A stretch of 64,000 nt of DNA from a delta proteobacterium MLS_D (GTDB lineage Bacteria; Desulfobacterota; Syntrophia; Syntrophales; UBA2210). How positions within the stretch are numbered: the stretch's first letter is position 1; each line of letters begins with the position of its first letter. Both the position numbers and the translations under genes were made by a program. The stretch is from NCBI GenBank assembly GCA_002030015.1, contig LQBH01000010.1, positions 1 to 64,000 on the forward strand, in the 5' to 3' direction. This document shows, one piece after another, positions 9,043-17,399 of this stretch. The notes below the pieces were generated by a model. It made no database searches, was not told where the DNA came from, and was given only the letters and a program-made list of their open reading frames with translations.

Positions 9043-9810
9043 TTAAACAGGGTTTTCAAGCCAATTCATGAAGGGCGTCACCTTTAATCGGCTCACGATT
9101 ATTTCCTTCTGAATTGGTATTGTTGCGTGAACAGATACTTTTCGATTGAAATGTGGTTCGACAAACTTTACCGCATCACGATTGATGATCATTTGACGAT
9201 TTATCCGAAAAAAGCGTTTGTCGTCAACCATCTCTTCTATTTCATTCATGGTCTTGAATAACACGTATACTTTCTGATCAACAGAATAGATGTTAATCGT
9301 CTCGTTCTCCAGATGAAACAAGAGTATATCCTTTACTTCAATGGGGCACATCTTCCCCCTGGCTTCAGCAATTATTGTCTTTTGAAAAGTTTTACTCCCC
9401 TGGAAAATGGACTGTATGTTCTCATAGCTATCCATGGCGTTCTTCAAAAAGGAGCTCTGTATTCTTTTCACTTTTTCAATTGCTTTTAGTACCTCATTAT
9501 CGTCAAAAGGTTTTAGTATATAATCAATACCGTTACTTTTAAATGCCTGCATAATATATTCGTCATGCGCCGTACAAAATACAATCGGGACACTCACTTC
9601 AACATGATTGAATATCTCAAAACATTGTCCGTCAGCAAGCTGTATATCCATGAAAATCAAATTGATTCCATCTTGAGCATTATTCAAGTAGTCAATCGTA
9701 CTTTCGATACTGTCCTGAATGCTTACAACAGAAAAATTCGATTGATTTTCTATCAAATCTTTCAATAATTCTGCTGCATGAGCTTCGTCTTCCACTATGA
9801 GAATATTCAT
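9043..9810 (-). CDS. LytTR-family response regulator
   Basis: A 255-residue two-component regulator. The receiver domain (1-125) has the acidic pocket VEDE, the phospho-acceptor Asp55 in LIFMDIQLADG, a Thr in FCTAHDEY and the Lys in YILKPFDD. The C-terminal half (about 145-250) is a LytTR DNA-binding domain, with the typical KDILLFHLENETINIYS and RFFRINRQMIINRDAV stretches. It overlaps the sensor kinase gene by 4 bp (ATGA type), so the pair is co-translated. It is followed by the efflux operon on the same strand, with a matching pair of direct repeats between them, which makes that operon its likely target. The DNA is visibly AT-richer than the phn genes to the right. Confidence 0.92.
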   Translation of the reverse strand: MNILIVEDEAHAAELLKDLIENQSNFSVVSIQDSIESTIDYLNNAQDGINLIFMDIQLADGQCFEIFNHVEVSVPIVFCTAHDEYIMQAFKSNGIDYILKPFDDNEVLKAIEKVKRIQSSFLKNAMDSYENIQSIFQGSKTFQKTIIAEARGKMCPIEVKDILLFHLENETINIYSVDQKVYVLFKTMNEIEEMVDDKRFFRINRQMIINRDAVKFVEPHFNRKVSVHATIPIQKEIIVSRLKVTPFMNWLENPV

Positions 9811-10796
9811 CGATAAAATAATTTTATAGTTACTTTATAATTATCTTTTGTTTTAACAATCTTAACCCCATCATCAACACCCATCAACCTGTAGCGTTCT
9901 AATAGATTGCTTAGACCAACACCAGTAGACTGCATGGGCTGCTGTTTTGGTTGATACGTGTTTGACACAGTTACACTCAGCTCATCTTCTTGATATATAT
10001 GGATAAATAAAGGTTTTCTTGCCGAGACAACATTGTGCTTAATACAATTTTCGACCAGCAGTTGAAGGGCATATATAGGAATTGAGCAATGATAACTCTC
10101 TCTATTCATATCAGTAGTAACATGGAGCGCATCCCTGTGTCGTATTTTCATTAAGTAAATATAGGCATCCAGAAGTTCATATTCTCTTTCCAGGGCCACG
10201 TAATCGCTACTGTGCGCGTGCAACACCTGTCTGTACAAAGATGATAATTTTATTAAAAATTGCTCTGAATTCGGGTCTTCACTCCTTATCATCATTCTCA
10301 AGGAAGAAAGAGAATTAAATAAAAAATGAGGGTTAACCTGTTTCCTGAGTTGATCGAGCTCTGCCTTATACTTCTCTATTTTCAATGATAGGATTTCCGA
10401 TTTCAGTTTTTCGACCATCTTTGCCGATCTGAGACTCTGTTGAATAACAATAAAAACCGCAGAAACCAATAAAACCCTGAGCCCAACTACCCACGAAGAA
10501 ATGCTTATATTCTTTGGAAATATATATAAAGTGAACAGTATAAAAAGAAATACCAAAGAAATATTCAATACAACTACTATCAAATAATAAATCGGTACCT
10601 TTTTATTATACAGCCATTCATTAACGTACCAAATAATAAGTAAAAAAATGAAACTCGAGACCCAAGTGTTTGCTATTTCAAACAGCGTATGTTGTTTGAG
10701 GAAGAATTCATTATTGAGAAAGCTCAAACCAGGTAACAGGAATGCAAGGAGAAGCGGAAGTACTATTTCAATTTTGACTGTTTTTTTTATGTTCAA
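9807..10796 (-). CDS. LytS/YpdA-type sensor histidine kinase
   Basis: A 329-residue membrane kinase. Four hydrophobic helices (about 13-28, 45-60, 70-92, 102-120) form the sensor part without an obvious extracytoplasmic domain. A coiled-coil linker (125-152) leads to the His-kinase domain of the LytS class, with phospho-acceptor His157 in QVNPHFLFNSLSSL. The ATP-binding part has LLVENCIKHN as the N-box and TGVGLSNLLERY as the G-box. The signal could be membrane-borne or a small molecule within the bilayer. It is the first gene of the pair with the LytTR regulator. About 1 kb with no recognisable gene lies upstream. Confidence 0.92.
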   Translation of the reverse strand: MNIKKTVKIEIVLPLLLAFLLPGLSFLNNEFFLKQHTLFEIANTWVSSFIFLLIIWYVNEWLYNKKVPIYYLIVVVLNISLVFLFILFTLYIFPKNISISSWVVGLRVLLVSAVFIVIQQSLRSAKMVEKLKSEILSLKIEKYKAELDQLRKQVNPHFLFNSLSSLRMMIRSEDPNSEQFLIKLSSLYRQVLHAHSSDYVALEREYELLDAYIYLMKIRHRDALHVTTDMNRESYHCSIPIYALQLLVENCIKHNVVSARKPLFIHIYQEDELSVTVSNTYQPKQQPMQSTGVGLSNLLERYRLMGVDDGVKIVKTKDNYKVTIKLFYR

Positions 10797-11859
10797 AGTG
10801 AGCTAAGTCCTAATAAATCTATGTTTCAGTTGAGCCTAAAAATGCGGCCACTGCTCCAAAACCGCTCCATCGGTAGCAATGACTTTACAGAATAGTTCCA
10901 GATAGTACAATGTTTTTGTAGGGAGAGGCTCTTGCACTGCTAGGCACACGATCTATAGCATTTTCTTCTCGATTTCAGGTAAAATCTTTCCTCTTGTTGA
11001 CCCTGTGTATTCAAGAGTATCCGGCCACCCATCATCGTGGGTGGCTTTTTTCTTAACAGCTTAACTCGTTAGGTCACAGGGCATAAGTTGGCAAGACAAG
11101 ACTATCTATAAGAGAATGAATATTCGTCCTGTGAGAAAATCGCCTCTCTCCCTCAATAATTTCCGATTTATGCGATCAAAGATGTGAGAGGATAAGGTTA
11201 ACTGCTGTTGTATACACTGGCTTAAGATGTTTCCTGACTCGTCAGTCCCTCCTATAAGCCTTTCTGTAGCATGTTAACCTTGGCGGTTGAGTCCCGTCGT
11301 AACCGCCTCCGTTTCCCTCTGATTCGTGGAACTATTCCGAAGTGTATTGGACCTCGGCGATGACGGATTTTTGTTGGTGGTAGTAGGATTCCGAGAGCAA
11401 CAGTAGCTGGTTTTAAGAACTCATCGCGCTCCTCTTTGGAGCCCTCTGCCCAATTAACTAAACAGCCGTAGAGCTATAAATCGCACGAGTATGCCCCTTT
11501 CCTTCCCGACCTGTGCATAGTCAGCACGTCGAACCATTCCAGCTTTGCTCACTTGGCATATAGATGCCCAACCCTTTGGCTTCCGAGTTGTGCTCGATTT
11601 ATCGGCCCATTCAATACATCTCTAAGTTCAGACCTCAATTGAAGCAAAATTACAGTTGGACAGGGCAACTGCCTCCTTCGCCTAATTGCCGTCCCGGTAA
11701 TGACAGGCCAGGTCGATGCAGGCGTCGGAAACGGAACTTTCACGTATTCCTGATGGTGACAAAATATCGTCCCGGTATCTTTTTCGCTCAATAGCGCGTC
11801 TCTGGTTGGCGCGTCGATGATCAACGTATCTCAAAAGTAGAAATTGGAGGAATTCTAGA
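10797..11859. other. gene-poor 1.06-kb interval between the kinase and phnD
   Basis: No protein of recognisable family is seen on either strand. The only clear element is the rightward stem-loop terminator at 11024-11051, which has no gene in front of it. The rest reads like decayed coding sequence or old insertion DNA, but I cannot name it. The final bases carry the phnD ribosome-binding site (ggagg at 11846-11850). No Pho-box-like repeat was found before phnD. Confidence 0.5.
11024..11051 (+). terminator. orphan intrinsic terminator
   Basis: GCCACCCA (11024-11031), a six-base loop, TGGGTGGC (11038-11045) and then a run of six T form a textbook Rho-independent terminator on the plus strand. 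No plus-strand protein gene lies within the preceding 1 kb. It may end a small RNA, or be a relic of a deleted gene. Confidence 0.75.
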
Positions 11860-12747
11860 ATGTTACTGAAAATGATTTATCGTTACCTGACGGTCGCTTT
11901 GGTGGTACTTGGACTCGCGGCTTCCGAAAGCCGGGCAGCAGAACACCTCAATTTCGTCGTCACCGATCTGGAAGGTCTTGAGGAGGTGCAACGCGAATTC
12001 GGGCCATTCAAAGAGCTGCTGGAGCAGAAAACTGGGCTAACCATCAAGTTCTTCCCGGTGACCAACCGCACCGCCGCCGCCGAAGCGCTCAAGGCCAAAA
12101 AGGCCGACTTTGTTCTCACCGGCCCGGCCGAGTACGTGGTCCTGCGCCAACTCACCAACTGTACCCCAATCGTCGGCTTTTCCCGGCCAGATTATTTTGC
12201 CGCCTGGGTGGTAAAGGCCGACAGCGGCATCAACAGGGTGGCCGATCTCAAGGGCAAAAAAGTGGCGATGAGCGATATCGGCTCCACCTCCGGCCATCTT
12301 GGGCCCGCCCAGGCAATGAAAGACGCCGGCCTCGACCCGCTCAAAGATATTCAAGCAATCCATACCAGCAAGGAGATCGCCTGGGAGTCACTGAAAAAGG
12401 GCGATGTCGCCGCCTGGGGGTATAACGCCACCTCGTTCATGCGTTTTCGGGACAGCGACAAATCTGTCAATCCCGGGGCCTTTAAAACCATCGCTCGCGG
12501 CCCGGATCTGCCAAGCGATGTGCTTGTCGCCGGCACTCATGTCGACAAAAAGATTTCCGACAGCATTATCAAAGCAATCACCGAGAATTCGGCACAGCTA
12601 GTCGCCGAGATCCTCAAAGGGGAGGACAACAAAAAATATTCCGGCATGCAGTTCCTGGCGAGCATCAAAGACGAAGATTACAACTACGTCCGCGATATGT
12701 ACCGGACCATTGGCCAGCCCAAGTTCGCCGAGTTCGTCGGAGAATAA
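11860..12747 (+). CDS. phnD: phosphonate/phosphate-type ABC transporter substrate-binding protein
   Basis: A 295-residue periplasmic binding protein of the PhnD family. A Sec signal peptide (core RYLTVALVVLGLAASESRAAE) is followed by the two-lobed fold with PhnD signatures: GLEEVQREFGPFKELLEQKT early on, the hinge stretch AEYVVLRQL, and VADLKGKKVAMSDIGSTSGH in the middle. Ligand selection within this family ranges over 2-aminoethylphosphonate, methylphosphonate, phosphite and phosphate, and sequence alone does not settle it. A good GGAGG precedes the start. It is the first gene of an eight-gene rightward operon whose catabolic part contains two PhnM homologues, which favours a phosphonate or organophosphate ester as ligand. 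Confidence 0.92.
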   Translation: MLLKMIYRYLTVALVVLGLAASESRAAEHLNFVVTDLEGLEEVQREFGPFKELLEQKTGLTIKFFPVTNRTAAAEALKAKKADFVLTGPAEYVVLRQLTNCTPIVGFSRPDYFAAWVVKADSGINRVADLKGKKVAMSDIGSTSGHLGPAQAMKDAGLDPLKDIQAIHTSKEIAWESLKKGDVAAWGYNATSFMRFRDSDKSVNPGAFKTIARGPDLPSDVLVAGTHVDKKISDSIIKAITENSAQLVAEILKGEDNKKYSGMQFLASIKDEDYNYVRDMYRTIGQPKFAEFVGE

Positions 12748-12748
12748 T

Positions 12749-13579
12749 ATGAACTCTGGAGCTGTTGTCACCTTCGACCGGGCAGCAGGTGAGAGTCTGC
12801 CGGTTCGGGTTGCCTCCCCTTCCCGAGTTCTCGCCGAATCTACCGATATCAACATCACCGGTCTCTGTAAGACGTTCGACGGTCAGCGGCAGGTTTTGCG
12901 GGACATCCATTTTTCGATCCCGAGGGGGCAGGCGGTAGCACTAATCGGTCACAACGGTTCCGGCAAATCTACCCTGCTGCGCTGCTGCCTGCGCCTGGTC
13001 CAACCGTGCAGCGGTGCAGTTAGCCTACTCGGCAGCGACATCACCACCCTGGGTGCCCGCCAGCTGCGCGGAATGCGCGCCAAGGTGGGTTTTGTCTTCC
13101 AACGCCACAACCTGGTGGCGCGGTTGTCGGCGTTGACTAACGTCCTGCACGGGGTGCAGGCAAGAAAAAAGGGGCCGCGAACCTGGTTTCACAGTATTGC
13201 TCCCCAGAAGGATCGCGAGGAGGCTATGGCCCAACTGCACAGCGTCGGCCTGGCAAACCTCGCCGAGCGGCGGGTTGACGGGCTTTCCGGCGGAGAATCG
13301 CAACGGGTGGCGATTGCCCGGGCACTGATGCAACGACCGAAAATCGTCATGGCCGATGAACCGGTAGCCAGTCTAGACCCCTTGGCCGGTGACGAGGTAA
13401 TGGGTCTGTTCCTCCATCGCATCAAAGATGAAGGGCTGACCCTGCTTTTCGTTTCCCACAACCTCGATCACGCCCTGCGCTATGCTGACCGGATTATCGG
13501 TCTGCGCGACGGTCGGGTAGAACTCGATACCCCTTCGAAGACGGAGAACCTCGCCACCTTGCGCGAACTCTATGGATAA
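12749..13579 (+). CDS. phnC: phosphonate-type ABC transporter ATP-binding protein
   Basis: A 276-residue ABC ATPase. The ATG at 12749 follows the phnD stop by one base; a longer frame from 12710 would overlap phnD. An unusual leader of about 30 residues precedes the ABC domain. Walker A is GHNGSGKST (67-75), the ABC signature is LSGGESQRVAIARAL, Walker B is IVMADEPVASLD, and the switch His is in FVSHNLDHALRYADR. It energises uptake through the two PhnE permeases that follow. Its end overlaps the first permease gene by 8 bp. The family assignment (PhnC rather than another importer) follows from the LVQPCSGAVSLLGSDIT region and from its neighbours. Confidence 0.93.
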   Translation: MNSGAVVTFDRAAGESLPVRVASPSRVLAESTDINITGLCKTFDGQRQVLRDIHFSIPRGQAVALIGHNGSGKSTLLRCCLRLVQPCSGAVSLLGSDITTLGARQLRGMRAKVGFVFQRHNLVARLSALTNVLHGVQARKKGPRTWFHSIAPQKDREEAMAQLHSVGLANLAERRVDGLSGGESQRVAIARALMQRPKIVMADEPVASLDPLAGDEVMGLFLHRIKDEGLTLLFVSHNLDHALRYADRIIGLRDGRVELDTPSKTENLATLRELYG

Positions 13580-14450
13580 CCAGCAGACCCTGGGAAAACC
13601 CCGGTCGGGAACAGCCGCCAGCGAACTTCGCCGAATACGGACAATAATTGCATGCCCCGAACCGCCACCTCGCTTTCGTCGACCAAATTGGCTGCAGGTG
13701 ACCGCCGCCATGGGCCTTGTGGTCTTTACGGCCCACGCCCTGCATGGCACCGAGCTCAGTTCGCTGTCGCTGATGGACATTGCCGCGATTCCGGCCAACA
13801 TCCTGCGGCTGATCGGTGAGATGTTGCCACCGGGCCAGGTGGAGTTGGCCAGAATCGTCCCGGCCATCCTCGAAACCCTGCAGATGGCCCTGGTTGGGAC
13901 GGTGCTCGGGGTTCTGGTCAGCCTGCCGCTTGGAATTCTTGCCGCCAAGTCGCTCAGCCCCAATCGCCTCCTCTATTTTTCCGCCCGCGGTGTCGTCTCT
14001 TTCTGCCGTACCGTGCCGGATCTGGTCTGGGCAATATTTTTCGTGATCATCGTCGGCCTTGGTCCGCTCGCCGGCATGCTGACTCTGCTGGTCGACACGA
14101 TCGGTTTTGCCGGACGCTTTTTCGCCGAGGCATTCGAGGAAGTTGACAGCGGCCCCCGTGAGGCGTTTTCGGCTATCGGCGCCAGTGGCGGAGGGACGTT
14201 TTTTTCCGCCATCCTGCCCGCTGCTGCGCCATCCTGCATTAACACTTCGATGTACTGTCTGGAGCGTGCGGTACAGTCCTCGGTGATCCTTGGCCTGGTA
14301 GGCGCAGGTGGCATCGGCATGCTGCTCGAAGAGCCAATGGTCTGGCACAACTACCCCGAAGCAACCACCGTCGTCCTGACTATCTTCGCCATGCTGGTAG
14401 TGGTGGAACAGCTGAGCGGCCGCATCCGCTATCATATTCTCGCGAATTAG
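13572..14450 (+). CDS. phnE: phosphonate-type ABC transporter permease 1
   Basis: A 292-residue inner-membrane permease. A cytoplasmic leader of about 35 residues is followed by helices including the MetI-like domain. The EAA loop that contacts the ATPase reads FEEVDSGPREAFSAIGASG, characteristic of PhnE. FCRTVPDLVWAIFFVIIVGL matches the family-conserved R-T/S-x-P-x-x-x-W-A stretch. It overlaps phnC by 8 bp and is followed after 21 bp by a second PhnE. Two permease subunits next to each other are common for PhnE systems and probably form a heterodimer. Confidence 0.92.
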   Translation: MDNQQTLGKPRSGTAASELRRIRTIIACPEPPPRFRRPNWLQVTAAMGLVVFTAHALHGTELSSLSLMDIAAIPANILRLIGEMLPPGQVELARIVPAILETLQMALVGTVLGVLVSLPLGILAAKSLSPNRLLYFSARGVVSFCRTVPDLVWAIFFVIIVGLGPLAGMLTLLVDTIGFAGRFFAEAFEEVDSGPREAFSAIGASGGGTFFSAILPAAAPSCINTSMYCLERAVQSSVILGLVGAGGIGMLLEEPMVWHNYPEATTVVLTIFAMLVVVEQLSGRIRYHILAN

Positions 14451-14471
14451 CAATCCAGGACCACGAACACC

Positions 14472-15308
14472 ATGGCGAAAACAACTATCACCGAGCCAGG
14501 CCAGGGTGGGCTTATCCCTCCACCCCGTCTGGTTCATCCACCGTTGTGGCAATATCTGCTGGGCTTTGCCCTTTTCGCCTTTTTTCTGGTCTCTCTGGAG
14601 GGTAGCGGTCTGGCCAGACTGACTTTCGCTGATGTACTGGCCATTCCCAGCAAGATCCTCTATGTCCTGAACCAAATGTTCCCACCAAGCCTGGAACGCT
14701 TGGGTGCCGTCAGCCAGGCCATGCTCCAAACGCTTGAAATGGCGCTGATCGGCAACTTGCTGGGGATCCCGATAGGCCTCGCCCTGGCCATACTCTCCGC
14801 CCGTAACCTTACCCCGCACCCGCTGGTCTACGCCATCAGCCGGCTGATCGTTACTTTTCTTCGGACAACCCCGAGCATTGTCTGGGCAATCTTTCTCATC
14901 GTTGCCGTAGGACTCGGACCACGGGCAGGAACAGTCACTTTGGTACTTGCGACTATCGGCTTCTGCGGTCGATTCTTTGCAGAGGCCATGGAGGAGGTCG
15001 ATCCCGGGCCTCGTGAGGCTCTGGCCGCCATGGGGGCAAGCACCACCGGCGGCATCATCTGCGCAGTGATACCAGCGGCCATGCCAAATTTTATCAACAC
15101 CGCATTGTTTAATCTGGAATATACCACCCGCTCATCGGCGGTACTCGGGATCGTCGGTGCCGGAGGCATTGGTATCGAACTGATGGTGTCAATCAAGACC
15201 TTTCACTACGATGAAGCGGCCACCATCATCTTCATGGTCTTCGTCGTGGTCATGGGGGTGGAGCAGCTTTGCGCCAGCATCCGCCGCCGGGTGATGCAGG
15301 AAGGATAG
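14472..15308 (+). CDS. phnE: phosphonate-type ABC transporter permease 2
   Basis: A 278-residue paralogue of the preceding permease. The hallmark stretches are kept: FLRTTPSIVWAIFLIVAVGL, the EAA loop MEEVDPGPREALAAMGAST, and GIVGAGGIGIELMVSIKTF near the C-terminus. It shares layout and several identical blocks with permease 1 but diverges at both ends, so it is an old duplication typical of PhnE pairs. A 99-bp gap follows before the catabolic part of the operon. That gap holds no obvious terminator, and the next gene has its own ribosome-binding site (aaaagga). Confidence 0.92.
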   Translation: MAKTTITEPGQGGLIPPPRLVHPPLWQYLLGFALFAFFLVSLEGSGLARLTFADVLAIPSKILYVLNQMFPPSLERLGAVSQAMLQTLEMALIGNLLGIPIGLALAILSARNLTPHPLVYAISRLIVTFLRTTPSIVWAIFLIVAVGLGPRAGTVTLVLATIGFCGRFFAEAMEEVDPGPREALAAMGASTTGGIICAVIPAAMPNFINTALFNLEYTTRSSAVLGIVGAGGIGIELMVSIKTFHYDEAATIIFMVFVVVMGVEQLCASIRRRVMQEG

Positions 15309-15407
15309 CAAGACTGGAATAGCTCTCCCTGCTCACCCTCCAGTAATTCCGGGGATCGACAGATTCAAAGAGGACGATACTTTCAAATACTTTTAAAAGG
15401 ACCATCC

Positions 15408-16091
15408 ATGCAGATCATTACCGAAACTACCAATGAGACCACACCGACCAATACCGCCCATATTGACTGGGATGTGCGCTGGCAGAGTGAAGAGGGCCGG
15501 GCCGACTGGGTCCAACCGGAGGATTTTGTCACCGAAACCATTCCCTTATTGAAAAGTTCCGGGGTACGCACTGTGCTTGACCTCGGCTGTGGGGTGGGCC
15601 GTCACGCCCTGTTGCTTGCCCGCGAGGGGTTTGCCGTCCATGCCGTCGATGCCAGTCCGACGGCAATAGACCATGTCGCCCGGCAGGCGCAGGTGGAAGG
15701 ACTCGACATCCACCTTCAACTGTCTGAAATGACAGAGATCCCCCATGCCAGCGAGACCTTCGACTATGTGCTCGCCTGGAATGTCATCTATCATGGTGAT
15801 CTGCCGGTGGTACTGCGCTCGCTCTCGGAGATTTTGCGGGTATTAAAGCCGAAAGGACTTTTCCAGGGAACCATGCTCTCCAAGCGCAATGGAGAAATTA
15901 CCAGTGGTCGGCGTATCGCCAAGGACACGTATGTCAACGGAGACTGTTTTGAAAAACGCCACCCCCATTTCTACTGCAGTGCAGCAGATTTGATCGCCCT
16001 GCTCAGCGGTTTCGAACCGCTGACTATAATGGACTGCGAACATCGCCGCAAAGGTTCCTACCATTGGCATATCCTAGCCGAAAAAATATGA
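15408..16091 (+). CDS. class I SAM-dependent methyltransferase in the phn operon
   Basis: A 227-residue cytoplasmic methyltransferase of the TehB/methyltransferase-11 type. The SAM-binding motif I is LDLGCGVGRHALLLA (about 57-71), followed by the acidic ribose-binding end of strand 2 in VHAVDAS, and motif IV/post-I in FDYVLAWNVIYHGD. The C-terminal region has CSAADLIALLSGFEPL. No member of the standard C-P lyase pathway is a SAM methyltransferase, so its role here is unknown. It could modify the imported compound, or detoxify it by methylation. It lies 3 bp before the first PhnM homologue, so co-expression is very likely. Confidence 0.85.
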   Translation: MQIITETTNETTPTNTAHIDWDVRWQSEEGRADWVQPEDFVTETIPLLKSSGVRTVLDLGCGVGRHALLLAREGFAVHAVDASPTAIDHVARQAQVEGLDIHLQLSEMTEIPHASETFDYVLAWNVIYHGDLPVVLRSLSEILRVLKPKGLFQGTMLSKRNGEITSGRRIAKDTYVNGDCFEKRHPHFYCSAADLIALLSGFEPLTIMDCEHRRKGSYHWHILAEKI

Positions 16092-16100
16092 GGGATGACG

Positions 16101-17399
16101 ATGACCAGCCCGGTAACTTTCAGGCGAAACAATGACTCACTCAGCATCGTCAACTGTCGGGCGGTGCTCCCGGGAGGCATCCTCGAACCCGCCCGGATCC
16201 GCATCGAGGGAGGGCTGATCACCGACATCGGGCGGAGCAGCTCTTCCAGTGGCCCGCATCGCACCGAGGATTGTATCGATGCCCGCGGTTGCCTGGTGCT
16301 GCCCGGCTTTGTCGACATCCATGCCGACTCGCTGGAGGCAGCTATCGCCCCGCGGCCATCAGCGCCTTTTCTTCCCGAGACGGTCCTGCCGACCTACGAG
16401 GCAAGTCTGGTCATGCACGGTATCACCACGGTGTTCCACTGTGTCGGTCTCGCCGATCTCGGCGATGTCACCAAGCCGCTGCGCACCCGTGACAAAGCCA
16501 GAGAGATCGTTGGCGCGATCAGAAACCATCAGTCCGGGTCGCCACTGCGGGTCCGTATCCACCTCCGCTATGAAATCACCGATACCGATTCCCTGCCACT
16601 CCTCGATTCCTTGGTGGAGGACGGGGAGGTGGATATGATGAGTTTGATGGATCATACCCCGGGCTTTGGCGTGTTCAAAGATATCGACGCCTATCGTGAA
16701 TACCATCGCCGCTCGGGCCAGAGTTTGGCAGCCGCCGACGAAAAAGTCGCTGCGCTGATGGAAAGACGCGACCAACTAGATGAGGGAGCCCTCGCCGAAC
16801 TGGTGGACGCCTGCCACCGCCGCGGTCTGACGGTAGTCTCCCACGACGACCATACCGTTGAAAAACTGGAATGGGCCCTCAGTCTCGGGGTCTCGGTAGC
16901 CGAATTTCCGGTGACCGTTGAGGCACTGGACTTTGCTCGAGGTCAAGGCATGCAGGCGGTCTACGGCACCCCCAATCTGATTCGTGGGGTATCCCATGCC
17001 GGCAATCTGCGGGTCGCCGACATGTTGACCACCGGCCGTGTCGACATTTTCTGTCTCGACTACTCGCCGATGTGTTCTTTGCTAGCCCTGTTTACGGCGG
17101 TTGAACTGACCGGTTCTCCACTCGCCGAAGTGTCCCGGCTCTTCAGTCTCAACCCGGCCCGGGCCGTGGGGCTTGACACGGTGACCGGTTCGATTGAAAT
17201 CGGCAAGGCCGCCGACCTCATTCTGGTCGATCAGCGCGGATCACGTCCTCGTCTGCTCGCGACCATCGCCAACGGACGGCCCGTTTACCGTGCCGAGGTG
17301 GTCGCGGCCAAGACAGAGCAGGGCAAAAGCGGTCATTCGCCAGTGACCTCCGTAGAGAAGAGTGGTCATGACAATGCACGGGGCAAAGGCAAGCTGTGA
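16101..17399 (+). CDS. phnM: PhnM-like amidohydrolase (divergent copy)
   Basis: A 432-residue metal-dependent hydrolase. The ATG at 16101 is preferred over 16095 because GAGGG lies six bases before it. Canonical PhnM converts alpha-D-ribose 1-methylphosphonate 5-triphosphate to the 5-phosphate plus pyrophosphate. This copy keeps the family skeleton: the metal motif GFVDIHADSLE (Ala where PhnM has Thr), SLMDHTPGFGVF, VVSHDDHTVE, AEFPVTVEALDFARG, GTPNLIRGVSHAGN and DIFCLDYSP. It is about 55 residues longer than canonical PhnM, mostly at the ends. It is clearly diverged from the second copy in this operon, so the two probably act on different substrates or steps. Confidence 0.82.
   Translation: MTSPVTFRRNNDSLSIVNCRAVLPGGILEPARIRIEGGLITDIGRSSSSSGPHRTEDCIDARGCLVLPGFVDIHADSLEAAIAPRPSAPFLPETVLPTYEASLVMHGITTVFHCVGLADLGDVTKPLRTRDKAREIVGAIRNHQSGSPLRVRIHLRYEITDTDSLPLLDSLVEDGEVDMMSLMDHTPGFGVFKDIDAYREYHRRSGQSLAAADEKVAALMERRDQLDEGALAELVDACHRRGLTVVSHDDHTVEKLEWALSLGVSVAEFPVTVEALDFARGQGMQAVYGTPNLIRGVSHAGNLRVADMLTTGRVDIFCLDYSPMCSLLALFTAVELTGSPLAEVSRLFSLNPARAVGLDTVTGSIEIGKAADLILVDQRGSRPRLLATIANGRPVYRAEVVAAKTEQGKSGHSPVTSVEKSGHDNARGKGKL

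Noticed and set aside
11100-11800. Suspicion of a group II intron or transposase remnant
   Set aside because: Short stretches looked structured or coding-like, but I could not identify a domain V, a reverse transcriptase or any transposase motif.
13494-14819. 441-residue frame on the minus strand across the PhnE genes
   Set aside because: Lies entirely antisense to phnE permeases with obvious motifs; no protein-like pattern.
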